A stretch of 32,740 nt of DNA from Patescibacteria group bacterium (lineage in GTDB: Bacteria; Patescibacteriota; Patescibacteriia; Patescibacteriales; UBA12465), in NCBI GenBank assembly GCA_028705215.1, contig JAQWDY010000001.1, positions 96,785 to 129,524 of the forward strand. Direction: 5' to 3'. The notes below the pieces were generated by a model, which saw only the letters and a list, made by a program, of their open reading frames with translations, did no database searches and had not been told where the DNA came from. The position numbers and the translations under genes were made by a program. Shown in pieces: positions 17,669 to 26,011 of the stretch (the first letter of the stretch is position 1; each line of letters starts with the position of its first letter).

Positions 17669-19048
17669 TTAGTAAATTGTTTGCTGCACTTTAACAGCGC
17701 TGTTTGTAATTATTTTACGCATATCTTCAGTATTGGTGTTTAAAACGTTATCTATCATTTCTTTAAAAGCTAGCTCAGCGGCAGTAACATTGCGTCCTTT
17801 ATACCAACTTTTAGCGGTTAATACTTGATCAGCAAAAACACCAACGACATCGTCTTTAATTTGCTCTGAAACAAGGGATCTTAGGGCGGTTGGTTTTTGT
17901 GTTTTAGCTAAATAAGTTTTAGCTTGTTCCGCCTTGGTCATAAATTGAATAAAGTCCCAAGCCTCATTTTTATGTTTACTCTTTTTGGAAACAGTTTCTA
18001 CCCAGTAATTAGCAAAGTTAATATTAGTTGGTGGATTGCCCTCAATTTGGGGAAATTTAGAAACAGAGAAATTTAATTTTGGGGCAGCAGTTTTAATGGT
18101 GGGAATGTGATAAGCGTAACCAAACATAAGGGCCAAATTACCATTTATAAACATTTCTAAAGAATTGTTCATTTCGTTATTCCAGGCGTATGACTCCTTA
18201 GTAGGATTAGCAAAGTCGGTATAAAAACGAAGCGCTTCTAGCCCAGGGTTATAATTAGTTTCTTTGGCAAATTCAGGAATTAATTGAAAAGAAACTTTTA
18301 AATCATCATTTATCATTGTTGCACCGTTTTGTATCATTAAAAGGCTCAAAATATCACTAAAACGTTCAATGTTATCACTGCTGCCCATAGCTACACCAGA
18401 TTGAATTAATCCTTTTTTTGCATCCTGTTTAGTTAATTTTTTAACTGCTTGCAAAAATTCTCGGTTCCAATATTTTGGGGGCTCACTAATACCGGCATTA
18501 TTAAGCAAATCTTTGTTATAAAACATTGCTAGGGTATCGACTGAGAGCGGAAGTCCGTAAACCTTGTTGTCTTCTAAAACTACATCACCGCTGACAACAT
18601 CAACAAAATTATCTCTAATTTCGCGCAAACTTATACTGGGCGTAGTTCTCATCTCGTAAACAATTTCTTTTTTAATTGAACCTTTTTCTACCGGATAAAC
18701 CATGGCAGTTGAATCGGGCATAGGTTCAATTTTTGTTTGATATTTTCTAATCCAAGTATTATGAATTGAGAATATGTCAGGACCCCTATCTTCAGCTAGT
18801 GCATTTAATAATTCTTGCTCATATTCTTCATAGCGTAATTTTCTATAATCAATAGTAATAGATGGATGCATAGCGGTATATTTTTTGATTATTTCATCAA
18901 AAGCGTCGGGTCCTTCAAAGACTCGCCAGTATGATAAGGTGACAGGTTCCATTTTTTCAATTTTGATACCATTATTTACTTTGCAACCAAAACCAGAACT
19001 AATTAAAAAAATAGCAAGTAGTATTAAAAAACTAATTTTTTTTCTCAT
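17669..19048 (-). CDS. Extracellular solute-binding lipoprotein (family 1, sugar-type ABC SBP)
   Basis: Lipobox 'ISSGFGC'; 'VTLSYWRVFEGPDAFDEIIKKYTAMHPSITIDYRKLRYEEYEQELLNALAEDRGPDIF'; 'GLPLSVDTLAMFYNKDLL'. Confidence 0.88.
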   Translation of the reverse strand: MRKKISFLILLAIFLISSGFGCKVNNGIKIEKMEPVTLSYWRVFEGPDAFDEIIKKYTAMHPSITIDYRKLRYEEYEQELLNALAEDRGPDIFSIHNTWIRKYQTKIEPMPDSTAMVYPVEKGSIKKEIVYEMRTTPSISLREIRDNFVDVVSGDVVLEDNKVYGLPLSVDTLAMFYNKDLLNNAGISEPPKYWNREFLQAVKKLTKQDAKKGLIQSGVAMGSSDNIERFSDILSLLMIQNGATMINDDLKVSFQLIPEFAKETNYNPGLEALRFYTDFANPTKESYAWNNEMNNSLEMFINGNLALMFGYAYHIPTIKTAAPKLNFSVSKFPQIEGNPPTNINFANYWVETVSKKSKHKNEAWDFIQFMTKAEQAKTYLAKTQKPTALRSLVSEQIKDDVVGVFADQVLTAKSWYKGRNVTAAELAFKEMIDNVLNTNTEDMRKIITNSAVKVQQTIY

Positions 19049-19056
19049 ATAATAAT

Positions 19057-19105
19057 AATTAAATCTAGTTTAATTATACCAAAAACAAAAATATAGTTCC
19101 AACTT
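19057..19105 (-). promoter_or_regulatory. Promoter of SBP gene with inverted repeat overlapping the predicted TSS
   Basis: Minus strand TTGGAA-N18-TATAAT; inverted repeat AATTAAA-CTAGA-TTTAATT at 19057-19075. Confidence 0.5.
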
Positions 19106-19133
19106 AGTTAAAATATTTCTAATTTCTTATAAA

Positions 19134-19162
19134 AAACAGAAAAACATTGCGCTTTTCTGTTT
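19134..19162 (-). terminator. Intrinsic terminator downstream of smc
   Basis: AAACAGAAAA-acattgcgc-TTTTCTGTTT; U tract weaker than elsewhere. Confidence 0.6.
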
Positions 19163-19186
19163 CTTTAGAATTTTCCTTGGTACAAA

Positions 19187-22100
19187 TTATCGAGCTGCAA
19201 TTTTATTAATATCTACTTCATCTAATTTTATACTTATAATTTGACTTACCCCATCATTTTTCATGGTGACACCATAGAGAATATTGGCGCGACGCATTGA
19301 GGCGCGATTATGGGTGATGACGATAAACTGACTTTTATTTGATAAATCATCAAGAATTTTTGCCAATCTTTCAGAATTTGATTCATCTAAAGCAGCATCA
19401 ACTTCATCTAAAACCACAAAAGGAGCAGGATTAGCACTTATTATAGCACAGATTAGGGCAATAGCTGTCAGGGCTCTTTCGCCGCCGGAAAGCATGGTGA
19501 CTGATTGAATTTTTTTTCCAGGAGGATTGGCTTGAATTTCGATACCTGCTAATCCAACGGCATTATGTTTTTTGAGAAATTTAATTTTTCTCATTTTTTC
19601 ATCAGAGGCTAATTTAATTTCTGCCTCTGCCTTACTTAGGCCAGTTTCTATGTAATCTGATATTTCTTTTTCTTTCTTTTTGTCTTCATTTTCAAGATCC
19701 TCTAGCATTACCTTTGAAATTTTAGCGCTGCCACCACTAAATAAGATTTGAAAATATTCATTAAATTTCTCAGAAATGATTTTAAACTCCTTATCAAATC
19801 GTTCCTTGATTTTAACGTCAAGCTCTTTGATAATTTGTTCCAGCGATTTAATAGTTTTATCCAAATCATCGGTTTGCTTGAAAAGAAAATCATATCTTTC
19901 CTTGGTGTTAGCATATTCCTTTTCCGTTTCTTCATCTATGCCACCAATTTGTTCAAGTTGATTTTTGTAGTTATTGATATTTTTTTGCAAGACATTAAGG
20001 TCGGGTATTGTTTCTTCTTCAGGAAAGCTTTCTATTTCATTTAAGCTTAAATTATTATTTCTAATATTATTTTCTAAATCCTCTAATCTTGTTTCTTGAC
20101 GAGTAGCATCAATTTTAAGATTATTTAAATTGTTTAAATAGTCAGTCAGTTCAGTTTGTAATACTTGAATCTTTTTTTGACAAGCAAACATTTGATTTTT
20201 CTCTTCTTCCTTAGCTTGATTTAAGTCATCTAGCTCATTGTTAAGAGCTGCTTCCTCTTTTTCAATGTTTGCAATTTTTTCTGATAATTTTATTTTTTCT
20301 TCTTCAATCTGAAAAGTATCAAATTTTGTTTGACCTTTTTGGATTTTAATTTTAATCTCTTCTATTTCTGTGGCAGTTTTTTCCCTTTGTTCGTTTAGCA
20401 ACCTTATTTTATCTTCAAGTGCAGAATTTTTAAAATGACAAGTTTGTAATTTATTTAAGATTATCTGTTTTTTTTCAAGAAGTTGATTGCTTTTATTTTG
20501 CGGAATAAGGCGACTTAACTTTTCTGCTTGAGCACGTAAGTCTTGTTTTATAGAGCCGATATCACTATTTAAATTATTTTCTTTTTCTATATCTTCTTTT
20601 TTTAAGTCTTGTTCAATAGTGACAAGCTCCCACTCAAGGCGACTCTTCTTTTCTAAAACAACATTTATTTCTTCTTTAATTTTTGCTCTTTGATTGTTAT
20701 TCTGACTAATTTTTTCATTAATTATTTGTCTATTTTCAGTTAATTCAATTATTTCTTGTTGCAAACTTTGAATGCGCCTTGCATCTTCATCGCTTTCACC
20801 AGTTAGAACCGCCTTTATCTCTTCTTGAAATATCTCCTTAGCTTCTTTTAATAATTTTTTTGCTTCTTTGAAATCAGAAATGGTTTCAATTTTATCTAAT
20901 TTTTGAAGGAAGTTTTTAACAATGCTATTGATAGTTTCTTCCTTTCCTCCTGATTTGGCTGCTTTTTGAATCTTTTCGTTTATTTGTTGAAGCTCAATAT
21001 TTAAGGTTCCAATTTTTTCCTGCAGGACACGAAGTTCTTCTGATAGATTATGACTTTCTTTTTTGTCATATTTATCAGTTAATTCAGAAATTTCTTTATT
21101 TAAATTTTCAATTTCAAGATTAAAATTTTTACGTTTTTCTTTAAGGTTTTTAAAATTTATCCCGGCGCGAGCATTTATATTTGCCTCTAGAACTGCTTCA
21201 AGTCGGGTTAATTTATTTCTATTTTCCTCTTTTTCCTTGTTTAAATGACGAATTTCTTCTTGTATTTGAGCCGATTGTTTAAGTTCCTTTTCGATATCAG
21301 ATAGTTCTATTTTTAGAGATTCTTCTTCTTGATTTGAGCGATTTTTTTGCAGAGACTCTATTTCTAAATTTATGTTTTCAAGTTCTAATTTTAACTCTGA
21401 CAATTTGCCGTTTAGCCATGAGAGGTCAAATTGACCGCGCGATTCTAATTGGGTTTCCAGTTCTATTTCCAATTTTGCTAATTTCTTTTGATAAATATTT
21501 TTTTGATCGGACAAGTCTCTTATTAGAGGTTGAAGCTCATTGATTTTTTGGAAATTATCATTAGCGCGTATATGATTTAATTCATCATTCAAATTTTCTA
21601 AGTTTTTTTCTTTGCTAAGTTTAATTTTTTCAAGTTCAAGATAGCTTTTATTAGCTGAATTTAACTTTTGGCTAATATTTTGCCAGAGGTAACCAAAATA
21701 ATTAATTTGCGAACCTTTTAATTTATCTTCAATTTCTGTTCTTTTCTTCAATTTCTCCATTTGTCTAGTAAGGCTTTTAAGACGTGGCCTGATTTCCGAA
21801 AGCAACATTTCCACCTGTTGCAGGTTGTCATAACTTAATTCCAACTTGTTTAAGGCGTGATCTCTTTTTATTTGAAATTGTTTTACGCCCGTGGCTTCAT
21901 CAAAAAAATCCTTACGATCAGCAATGGAAGAATTTAAAAAATTATCAACCATTCCTTGCCCAATGACGCTATATGTCTTTTGGCCAAAGCTTGCCTTGGC
22001 TAATAACATTTGGATGTCACTTAAGCGAGAACGGGTATTATTAATTAAATATTCGCTTTCACTGTTTCTAAAAACTCGTCTAGTGATTACAATTTCACTA

Positions 22101-22453
22101 CAAGTGTTGATTATTTTATCTAAATCGCTATCATTTTTTTGGTCTAAATCCTTATTTTTTGCAACATTTTCAGCATTGTTTAAAAATAAAGACACCTCAG
22201 CTAAACCAAGACGACCTTTTTTGTCGGATCCAGAAAAAATAACATCTTCACTTTTTTTGCCACGTAGCATTTTTAGGCTTTGTTCTCCTAATACCCAACG
22301 AACAGCGTCGGCAATATTAGATTTTCCAGATCCATTAGGTCCGACTATTGCGGTTAGGCCCTTTTTGTCCTTAGATATAGAGCCAGAAAATATTAATTTA
22401 TTTTTATAAGCAAAAGATTTAAATCCTTGAATTTCTAATTTTTCTAAAAACAT
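19187..22453 (-). CDS. smc: Chromosome segregation protein SMC
   Basis: 'LEKLEIQGFKSFAYK', Walker A 'GPNGSGKSNI', long coiled coil, 'SVTMLSGGERALTAIALICAI', 'VLDEVDAALDESN'; start set at ATG 22453 (MFLEKLEIQGF). Confidence 0.95.
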   Translation of the reverse strand: MFLEKLEIQGFKSFAYKNKLIFSGSISKDKKGLTAIVGPNGSGKSNIADAVRWVLGEQSLKMLRGKKSEDVIFSGSDKKGRLGLAEVSLFLNNAENVAKNKDLDQKNDSDLDKIINTCSEIVITRRVFRNSESEYLINNTRSRLSDIQMLLAKASFGQKTYSVIGQGMVDNFLNSSIADRKDFFDEATGVKQFQIKRDHALNKLELSYDNLQQVEMLLSEIRPRLKSLTRQMEKLKKRTEIEDKLKGSQINYFGYLWQNISQKLNSANKSYLELEKIKLSKEKNLENLNDELNHIRANDNFQKINELQPLIRDLSDQKNIYQKKLAKLEIELETQLESRGQFDLSWLNGKLSELKLELENINLEIESLQKNRSNQEEESLKIELSDIEKELKQSAQIQEEIRHLNKEKEENRNKLTRLEAVLEANINARAGINFKNLKEKRKNFNLEIENLNKEISELTDKYDKKESHNLSEELRVLQEKIGTLNIELQQINEKIQKAAKSGGKEETINSIVKNFLQKLDKIETISDFKEAKKLLKEAKEIFQEEIKAVLTGESDEDARRIQSLQQEIIELTENRQIINEKISQNNNQRAKIKEEINVVLEKKSRLEWELVTIEQDLKKEDIEKENNLNSDIGSIKQDLRAQAEKLSRLIPQNKSNQLLEKKQIILNKLQTCHFKNSALEDKIRLLNEQREKTATEIEEIKIKIQKGQTKFDTFQIEEEKIKLSEKIANIEKEEAALNNELDDLNQAKEEEKNQMFACQKKIQVLQTELTDYLNNLNNLKIDATRQETRLEDLENNIRNNNLSLNEIESFPEEETIPDLNVLQKNINNYKNQLEQIGGIDEETEKEYANTKERYDFLFKQTDDLDKTIKSLEQIIKELDVKIKERFDKEFKIISEKFNEYFQILFSGGSAKISKVMLEDLENEDKKKEKEISDYIETGLSKAEAEIKLASDEKMRKIKFLKKHNAVGLAGIEIQANPPGKKIQSVTMLSGGERALTAIALICAIISANPAPFVVLDEVDAALDESNSERLAKILDDLSNKSQFIVITHNRASMRRANILYGVTMKNDGVSQIISIKLDEVDINKIAAR

Positions 22454-22484
22454 AACAAGTTTCAAACTAAGATCATTAATAAGT

Positions 22485-22501
22485 AAAAAGGCCTAGGGCC
22501 T
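22485..22501 (-). promoter_or_regulatory. Terminator-like hairpin in predicted smc 5' leader
   Basis: Minus strand AGGCC-CTA-GGCCTTTTT just downstream of a TATAAT (22518-22513). Confidence 0.5.
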
Positions 22502-22525
22502 CTAATGATTTTATTATAAAGCAAT

Positions 22526-22560
22526 TAATTGATTTTTAAAAGCGCTTTCGCTATTATGAA
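22526..22560 (+). promoter_or_regulatory. Promoter of kinase gene; predicted leaderless transcript
   Basis: TTGATT-N17-TATTAT, then gaagatat and ATG (22566). Confidence 0.55.
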
Positions 22561-22565
22561 GATAT

Positions 22566-23138
22566 ATGATTATTTCATTTAGCGGCACTGAAGGCTCGGG
22601 TAAGAGCACAATTGCTAAAAGATTAGCAGAAAAATTAAAAATTCCCCGTTATTATATGGGGGCCTTAAGGCGCGAAGCCGCTCAGAAAAAAGGCTTAACC
22701 TTAGCCCAATACAATAAATTAGGAGAAGAGGACCCGCTAACTGATTTTGAGGTTGATGAGCATCAACGTCAATTAGGTAGGGAAAGAGACAACTTTATCA
22801 TTGAAGGGCGTACCTCTTGGTATTTTATCCCTCATTCTCTTAAAATATATCTTGATGTTAAGCCTGAAATTGGAGCCAAAAGGATATTTGAAAGTTTACA
22901 GAAAAAAAATGATCGCAATGAGGATAGGGGACTTGAAACTTGGGAAAATGTTTTGGCAAGCAATCAAAGAAGGCAAGAAAGTGATCGCTTGCGTTATCAA
23001 AAATATTATAATATTAATGTAAATGATCCCAATCATTATGATTTTTACTTAGATACAAGTAATTTAAATGCGGATCAAGTTTATAATAAAGTAGAGGAAT
23101 TTGTGCTAAGTAAAGGGAAAAAAAAGAAAAAAAGTTAA
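22566..23138 (+). CDS. Cytidylate kinase-like (AAA_18/Cytidylate_kin2) P-loop kinase
   Basis: 'MIISFSGTEGSGKSTIAKRLAEKLKIPRYYMGALRREAA', 'FIIEGRTSWYFIP', 'IYLDV'. Confidence 0.8.
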   Translation: MIISFSGTEGSGKSTIAKRLAEKLKIPRYYMGALRREAAQKKGLTLAQYNKLGEEDPLTDFEVDEHQRQLGRERDNFIIEGRTSWYFIPHSLKIYLDVKPEIGAKRIFESLQKKNDRNEDRGLETWENVLASNQRRQESDRLRYQKYYNINVNDPNHYDFYLDTSNLNADQVYNKVEEFVLSKGKKKKKS

Positions 23139-23162
23139 TTTTTTCTTATTCTGGTCTAAATC

Positions 23163-23191
23163 TTGACATATCTAAAATTAAATTATAAGAT
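23163..23191 (+). promoter_or_regulatory. Promoter of rplS
   Basis: TTGACA-N17-TAAGAT. Confidence 0.55.
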
Positions 23192-23221
23192 TAGACAAGA
23201 AATAAATTATAAAAAAAGTAA

Positions 23222-23247
23222 AAACGAGATTTAAATTAATCTCGTTT
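23222..23247 (+). promoter_or_regulatory. Leader hairpin upstream of rplS
   Basis: AAACGAGATT-taaatt-AATCTCGTTT, perfect 10-bp stem, 16 nt before ATG. Confidence 0.65.
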
Positions 23248-23263
23248 CTAGCTTATAAATTAT

Positions 23264-23590
23264 ATGGTTGAAACTAAAATGGAATTAAAACCGGGACTGA
23301 CTGTCAGGGTTTATCAAAAAATTAAAGAATTGAATTCAAAAGGAGAAGAAAAGGAAAGAGTTCAATATTTTGAGGGCATGATTATTGCTCGCAAACATAA
23401 CAAAGAAAAGGGAGCAACAATAACAGTGCGTAAAGTTTCTGAGGGCATTGGCGTTGAAAAGATTTTTCCCCTAAATTTACCGACAATCACTAAAATAGAG
23501 ATTAAAAAAGAGGCAAAGGTAAGGCAGGCTAAACTTTATTATCTACGTTCAGGTTATAAAAAGAAATTAAAAGAAAAGACTGTAAAGTAA
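23264..23590 (+). CDS. rplS: 50S ribosomal protein L19
   Basis: '[14 protein letters not shown]...[15 protein letters not shown]...[28 protein letters not shown]...[12 protein letters not shown]'. Confidence 0.96.
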   Translation: MVETKMELKPGLTVRVYQKIKELNSKGEEKERVQYFEGMIIARKHNKEKGATITVRKVSEGIGVEKIFPLNLPTITKIEIKKEAKVRQAKLYYLRSGYKKKLKEKTVK

Positions 23591-23604
23591 TTTATGGTTT
23601 TTTT

Positions 23605-23691
<87 letters not shown>

Positions 23692-23724
23692 CGCCATTTG
23701 CCAATCGCGGTTGAGTCCGCTTTT

Positions 23725-23798
23725 GGGCGCATAGCTCAGTTGGTTAGAGCACTTCGTTTACACCGAAGGGGTCCAGGGTTCGAATCCTTGTGCGCCCA
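23725..23798 (+). tRNA. tRNA-Val (anticodon TAC)
   Basis: GGGCGCATAGCTCAGTTGGTTAGAGCACTTCGTTTACACCGAAGGGGTCCAGGGTTCGAATCCTTGTGCGCCCA; anticodon loop TTTACAC. Confidence 0.95.
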
Positions 23799-23809
23799 CA
23801 AGAGCAATG

Positions 23810-23832
23810 AAACATCCGAGAGGGTGTTTTTT
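23810..23832 (+). terminator. Terminator downstream of tRNA-Val
   Basis: AAACAtCC-gaga-GGgTGTTTTTT. Confidence 0.6.
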
Positions 23833-24039
23833 GCTTTATTTACGGGCATATTCTAAGATTTCAAACTCTGCATCACTTCTTTTGCAGTTACCTTTTCTGG
23901 GATTGTGGCCATATTGTGGCCAAAATTTAAATTTTAAATACCTCTGGTTCTAGATGCGCGTTTTTTATCGAAAATGAATTGTTGTTGATTTGGGTGTAAT
24001 TTTTGATGCATACCTCTAGATTACCACTAAAACCGCCAT

Positions 24040-24053
24040 ATGTGTGCACACAT
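24040..24053. promoter_or_regulatory. 14-bp perfect palindrome, candidate operator
   Basis: ATGTGTGCACACAT located 12 bp upstream of a TTGACA box. Confidence 0.5.
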
Positions 24054-24065
24054 CACCTCTCTCTA

Positions 24066-24094
24066 TTGACAAAATTTGAGATATGATGTATAAA
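24066..24094 (+). promoter_or_regulatory. Sigma70-type promoter of GreA/B-like gene
   Basis: TTGACA-N17-TATAAA. Confidence 0.75.
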
Positions 24095-24135
24095 TATAAA
24101 GTTATTTAACATAAACAATAAAAAACAGAAGGTAA

Positions 24136-24564
24136 ATGGAGAAAATTTCTGCAGGTTTAAAAAAGCACTTGAATAAGGAGCTGTCGCAATTATTGTCTCA
24201 ATATGAAAAGAAGCGGTTAACTCTAGCAAGAGAAGCGGAGGCTGGCTTTGACATTTCGTTTGCATTAGAGGAGGAAGTTTGGGAAAGAAAAATAAAATTT
24301 CTAAAAAATCTAATGAAAAACAAGGAGGTTGCGCCTTTTCAAAAAAAGAGCACAGAGGTTGTTTTGGGTAGTTATGTTACCATTAATTTTCAAGGGCTTA
24401 AAAAAAGCTTTATCGTTGATGGTGTTGGCTACAAAAAAGACGACATTATGATTGTAAGCAGTAAAAGTCCGATAGGCGCTATTCTGTTGGGCAAAAAAAA
24501 GGGTGAAACTATTTTGTTTCAAGGAAAAACTATAAAAATTGAAACAATCACATCCGCCTGGTAG
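24136..24564 (+). CDS. GreA/GreB-family C-terminal-domain-like protein
   Basis: N-terminal helical region; C-terminal 'VVLGSYVTINFQG...DIMIVSSKSPIGAILLGKKKGETILFQ' resembles the Gre-factor FKBP-like domain. Confidence 0.65.
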   Translation: MEKISAGLKKHLNKELSQLLSQYEKKRLTLAREAEAGFDISFALEEEVWERKIKFLKNLMKNKEVAPFQKKSTEVVLGSYVTINFQGLKKSFIVDGVGYKKDDIMIVSSKSPIGAILLGKKKGETILFQGKTIKIETITSAW

Positions 24565-24581
24565 TTAGTAATTATTAATAG

Positions 24582-24608
24582 GTCGTCACATAGGGGCGAC
24601 TTTTTTTT
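24582..24608 (+). terminator. Intrinsic terminator
   Basis: GTCG-tcacatagggg-CGAC plus T8. Confidence 0.5.
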
Positions 24609-24649
24609 ATTCATGATATAATAAAGTAATATAAATTAAGATAAATTAT

Positions 24650-25531
24650 ATGTCTTTTGAGAAAAATTTTATCAAGTCAGAAAACAATAATGAAAGTTCT
24701 CTTGTTTTAGAAAGAGAAAAAGGGGTTGGGGAAAATCTGAAAAAGAAAGAAATGAATCATGAATTTTTATATGGCGCAGAAAAGTTGCGCTCATTTAAGC
24801 TCAGCAAAAAACCTGAAGAAAGAGCGATTTATGAAGCAGTTGAAAAAAAAGTAGAAGAGCTTACAAAAAAATCTAAGTTAGATGTTTTTGATACTATAAT
24901 AAAATTAAGAGCTAAGGGTGAGACAAATTGGAAGGAAAAGCTATTGGAAGAAAATATTGATAAGCTAATAAAAAAATATGGTTATTCTGATGAAACTTTG
25001 CTTGTTGATTTAAATGAAGAAACCTTAGGTCAACTGTTGCAACCCTTGCGCAAGGAGTTAAGAGAGAATACCTATGTAGCAAGAGATAGAGTGCCTTTAG
25101 GTAAATTTATCAAAGAAGGCCTAGGTAGAGCTAAAGATGATGTTTTAGTTTTTCATGTTAGCCCAGAAAAAATTAAAGATGGACTAAAGCCGGGAGATGG
25201 CGAAAATTATATTTATTTTAGTAGTGATCTTAAGCGTTTATTTAATTTAAATACGGCTAAATATATTTATGCTTTAAGGGTTGATAAAAGCCGGTTAGCA
25301 AAGTCTTTATACTGTGCCGCCAATTGCTTTCATCGAATATTGGCTACAGATGTCAAAGATTATTTAATTGAAGATAGTATTAAGATATTTTCTGAAGGAG
25401 ATCCTGGATACCGAAAATCTGTCTTAGATAGCTTGGGGGCTGATTTTAATACTTCTTACAGTCCAGCAAGTGGCCGAGCAGAGTCCTTTATGAAACAAAA
25501 AAATCAAGAAGAAGACAGATTTTCTTTATAA
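24650..25531 (+). CDS. Unknown protein with possible ADP-ribosyltransferase-like C-terminal domain
   Basis: 'DDVLVFHVSPEKIKDGLKPGDGENYIYFSSDLKRLF...AKYIYALRVDKSRL...DYLIEDSIKIF' fits an H...Y...E-type ART layout by eye. Confidence 0.5.
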   Translation: MSFEKNFIKSENNNESSLVLEREKGVGENLKKKEMNHEFLYGAEKLRSFKLSKKPEERAIYEAVEKKVEELTKKSKLDVFDTIIKLRAKGETNWKEKLLEENIDKLIKKYGYSDETLLVDLNEETLGQLLQPLRKELRENTYVARDRVPLGKFIKEGLGRAKDDVLVFHVSPEKIKDGLKPGDGENYIYFSSDLKRLFNLNTAKYIYALRVDKSRLAKSLYCAANCFHRILATDVKDYLIEDSIKIFSEGDPGYRKSVLDSLGADFNTSYSPASGRAESFMKQKNQEEDRFSL

Positions 25532-25567
25532 AAAAAAGACTCGAAATCATGATAGATTTGAGTCTTA
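25532..25567. terminator. Bidirectional terminator between convergent genes
   Basis: AAGACTCgAAATC-atgata-GATTTGAGTCTT. Confidence 0.75.
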
Positions 25568-25574
25568 AATTAGG

Positions 25575-25904
25575 CTATTTTTCCATTTTGTTTTTAGTGA
25601 TTAGAGCTAAATTTACAAAGCCCATATCCTTCTCTTTTTTTAGCACGTCGCGATAGATAATGAAATCTCGAATTCCATTTCTTTTGTTGTAAGCATCGTG
25701 AAGCGCATCAAATAATTTTTCTCTCTTATCAAAATTAGGGCCAATAATGAAGAGCCTACTTATTTCATGCAGTATTACAGCATGATCAAAGCCGGCCCTA
25801 CCTTTTAAATCATCTGATTTTTTATTGGCATTTATTTTTTCAAAAGAGTCAATAAATTCAATTAATAAGGACTGAACTGTTTTCGCATTTTCTCCAAATA
25901 ACAT
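25575..25904 (-). CDS. Conserved-looking small helical cytosolic protein, unknown function
   Basis: Start reset to ATG 25904 (MLFGENAKTVQ...) because the ORF-track N-terminus 'KKGGY' is the translated SD AAAAAAGGAGGTTAT. Confidence 0.65.
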   Translation of the reverse strand: MLFGENAKTVQSLLIEFIDSFEKINANKKSDDLKGRAGFDHAVILHEISRLFIIGPNFDKREKLFDALHDAYNKRNGIRDFIIYRDVLKKEKDMGFVNLALITKNKMEK

Positions 25905-25959
25905 ATAACCTCCTTTTTTGTTTTTGTAAATGAACAATAAGCTACAATCTAGCTATTAG

Positions 25960-25988
25960 TTTATATCATATAATTTAATATATGTCAA
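25960..25988 (-). promoter_or_regulatory. Sigma70-type promoter of the small helical protein gene
   Basis: Minus strand TTGACA-N17-TATAAA. Confidence 0.8.
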
Positions 25989-26011
25989 TATTTTCAAAGC
26001 TGGAATAATAA

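Noticed and set aside
19708-22409. Small ORFs on both strands inside smc (for example 19748..20044, 21891..22409)
   Set aside because: Overlap the well-supported smc coding frame; products are low-complexity/hydrophobic antisense translations
22801-23022. 73-aa ORF within the kinase gene
   Set aside because: Alternate frame of a well-supported CDS
24053-24522. Minus-strand ORFs 24053..24265 and 24310..24522
   Set aside because: Antisense to the Gre-like gene and across its promoter
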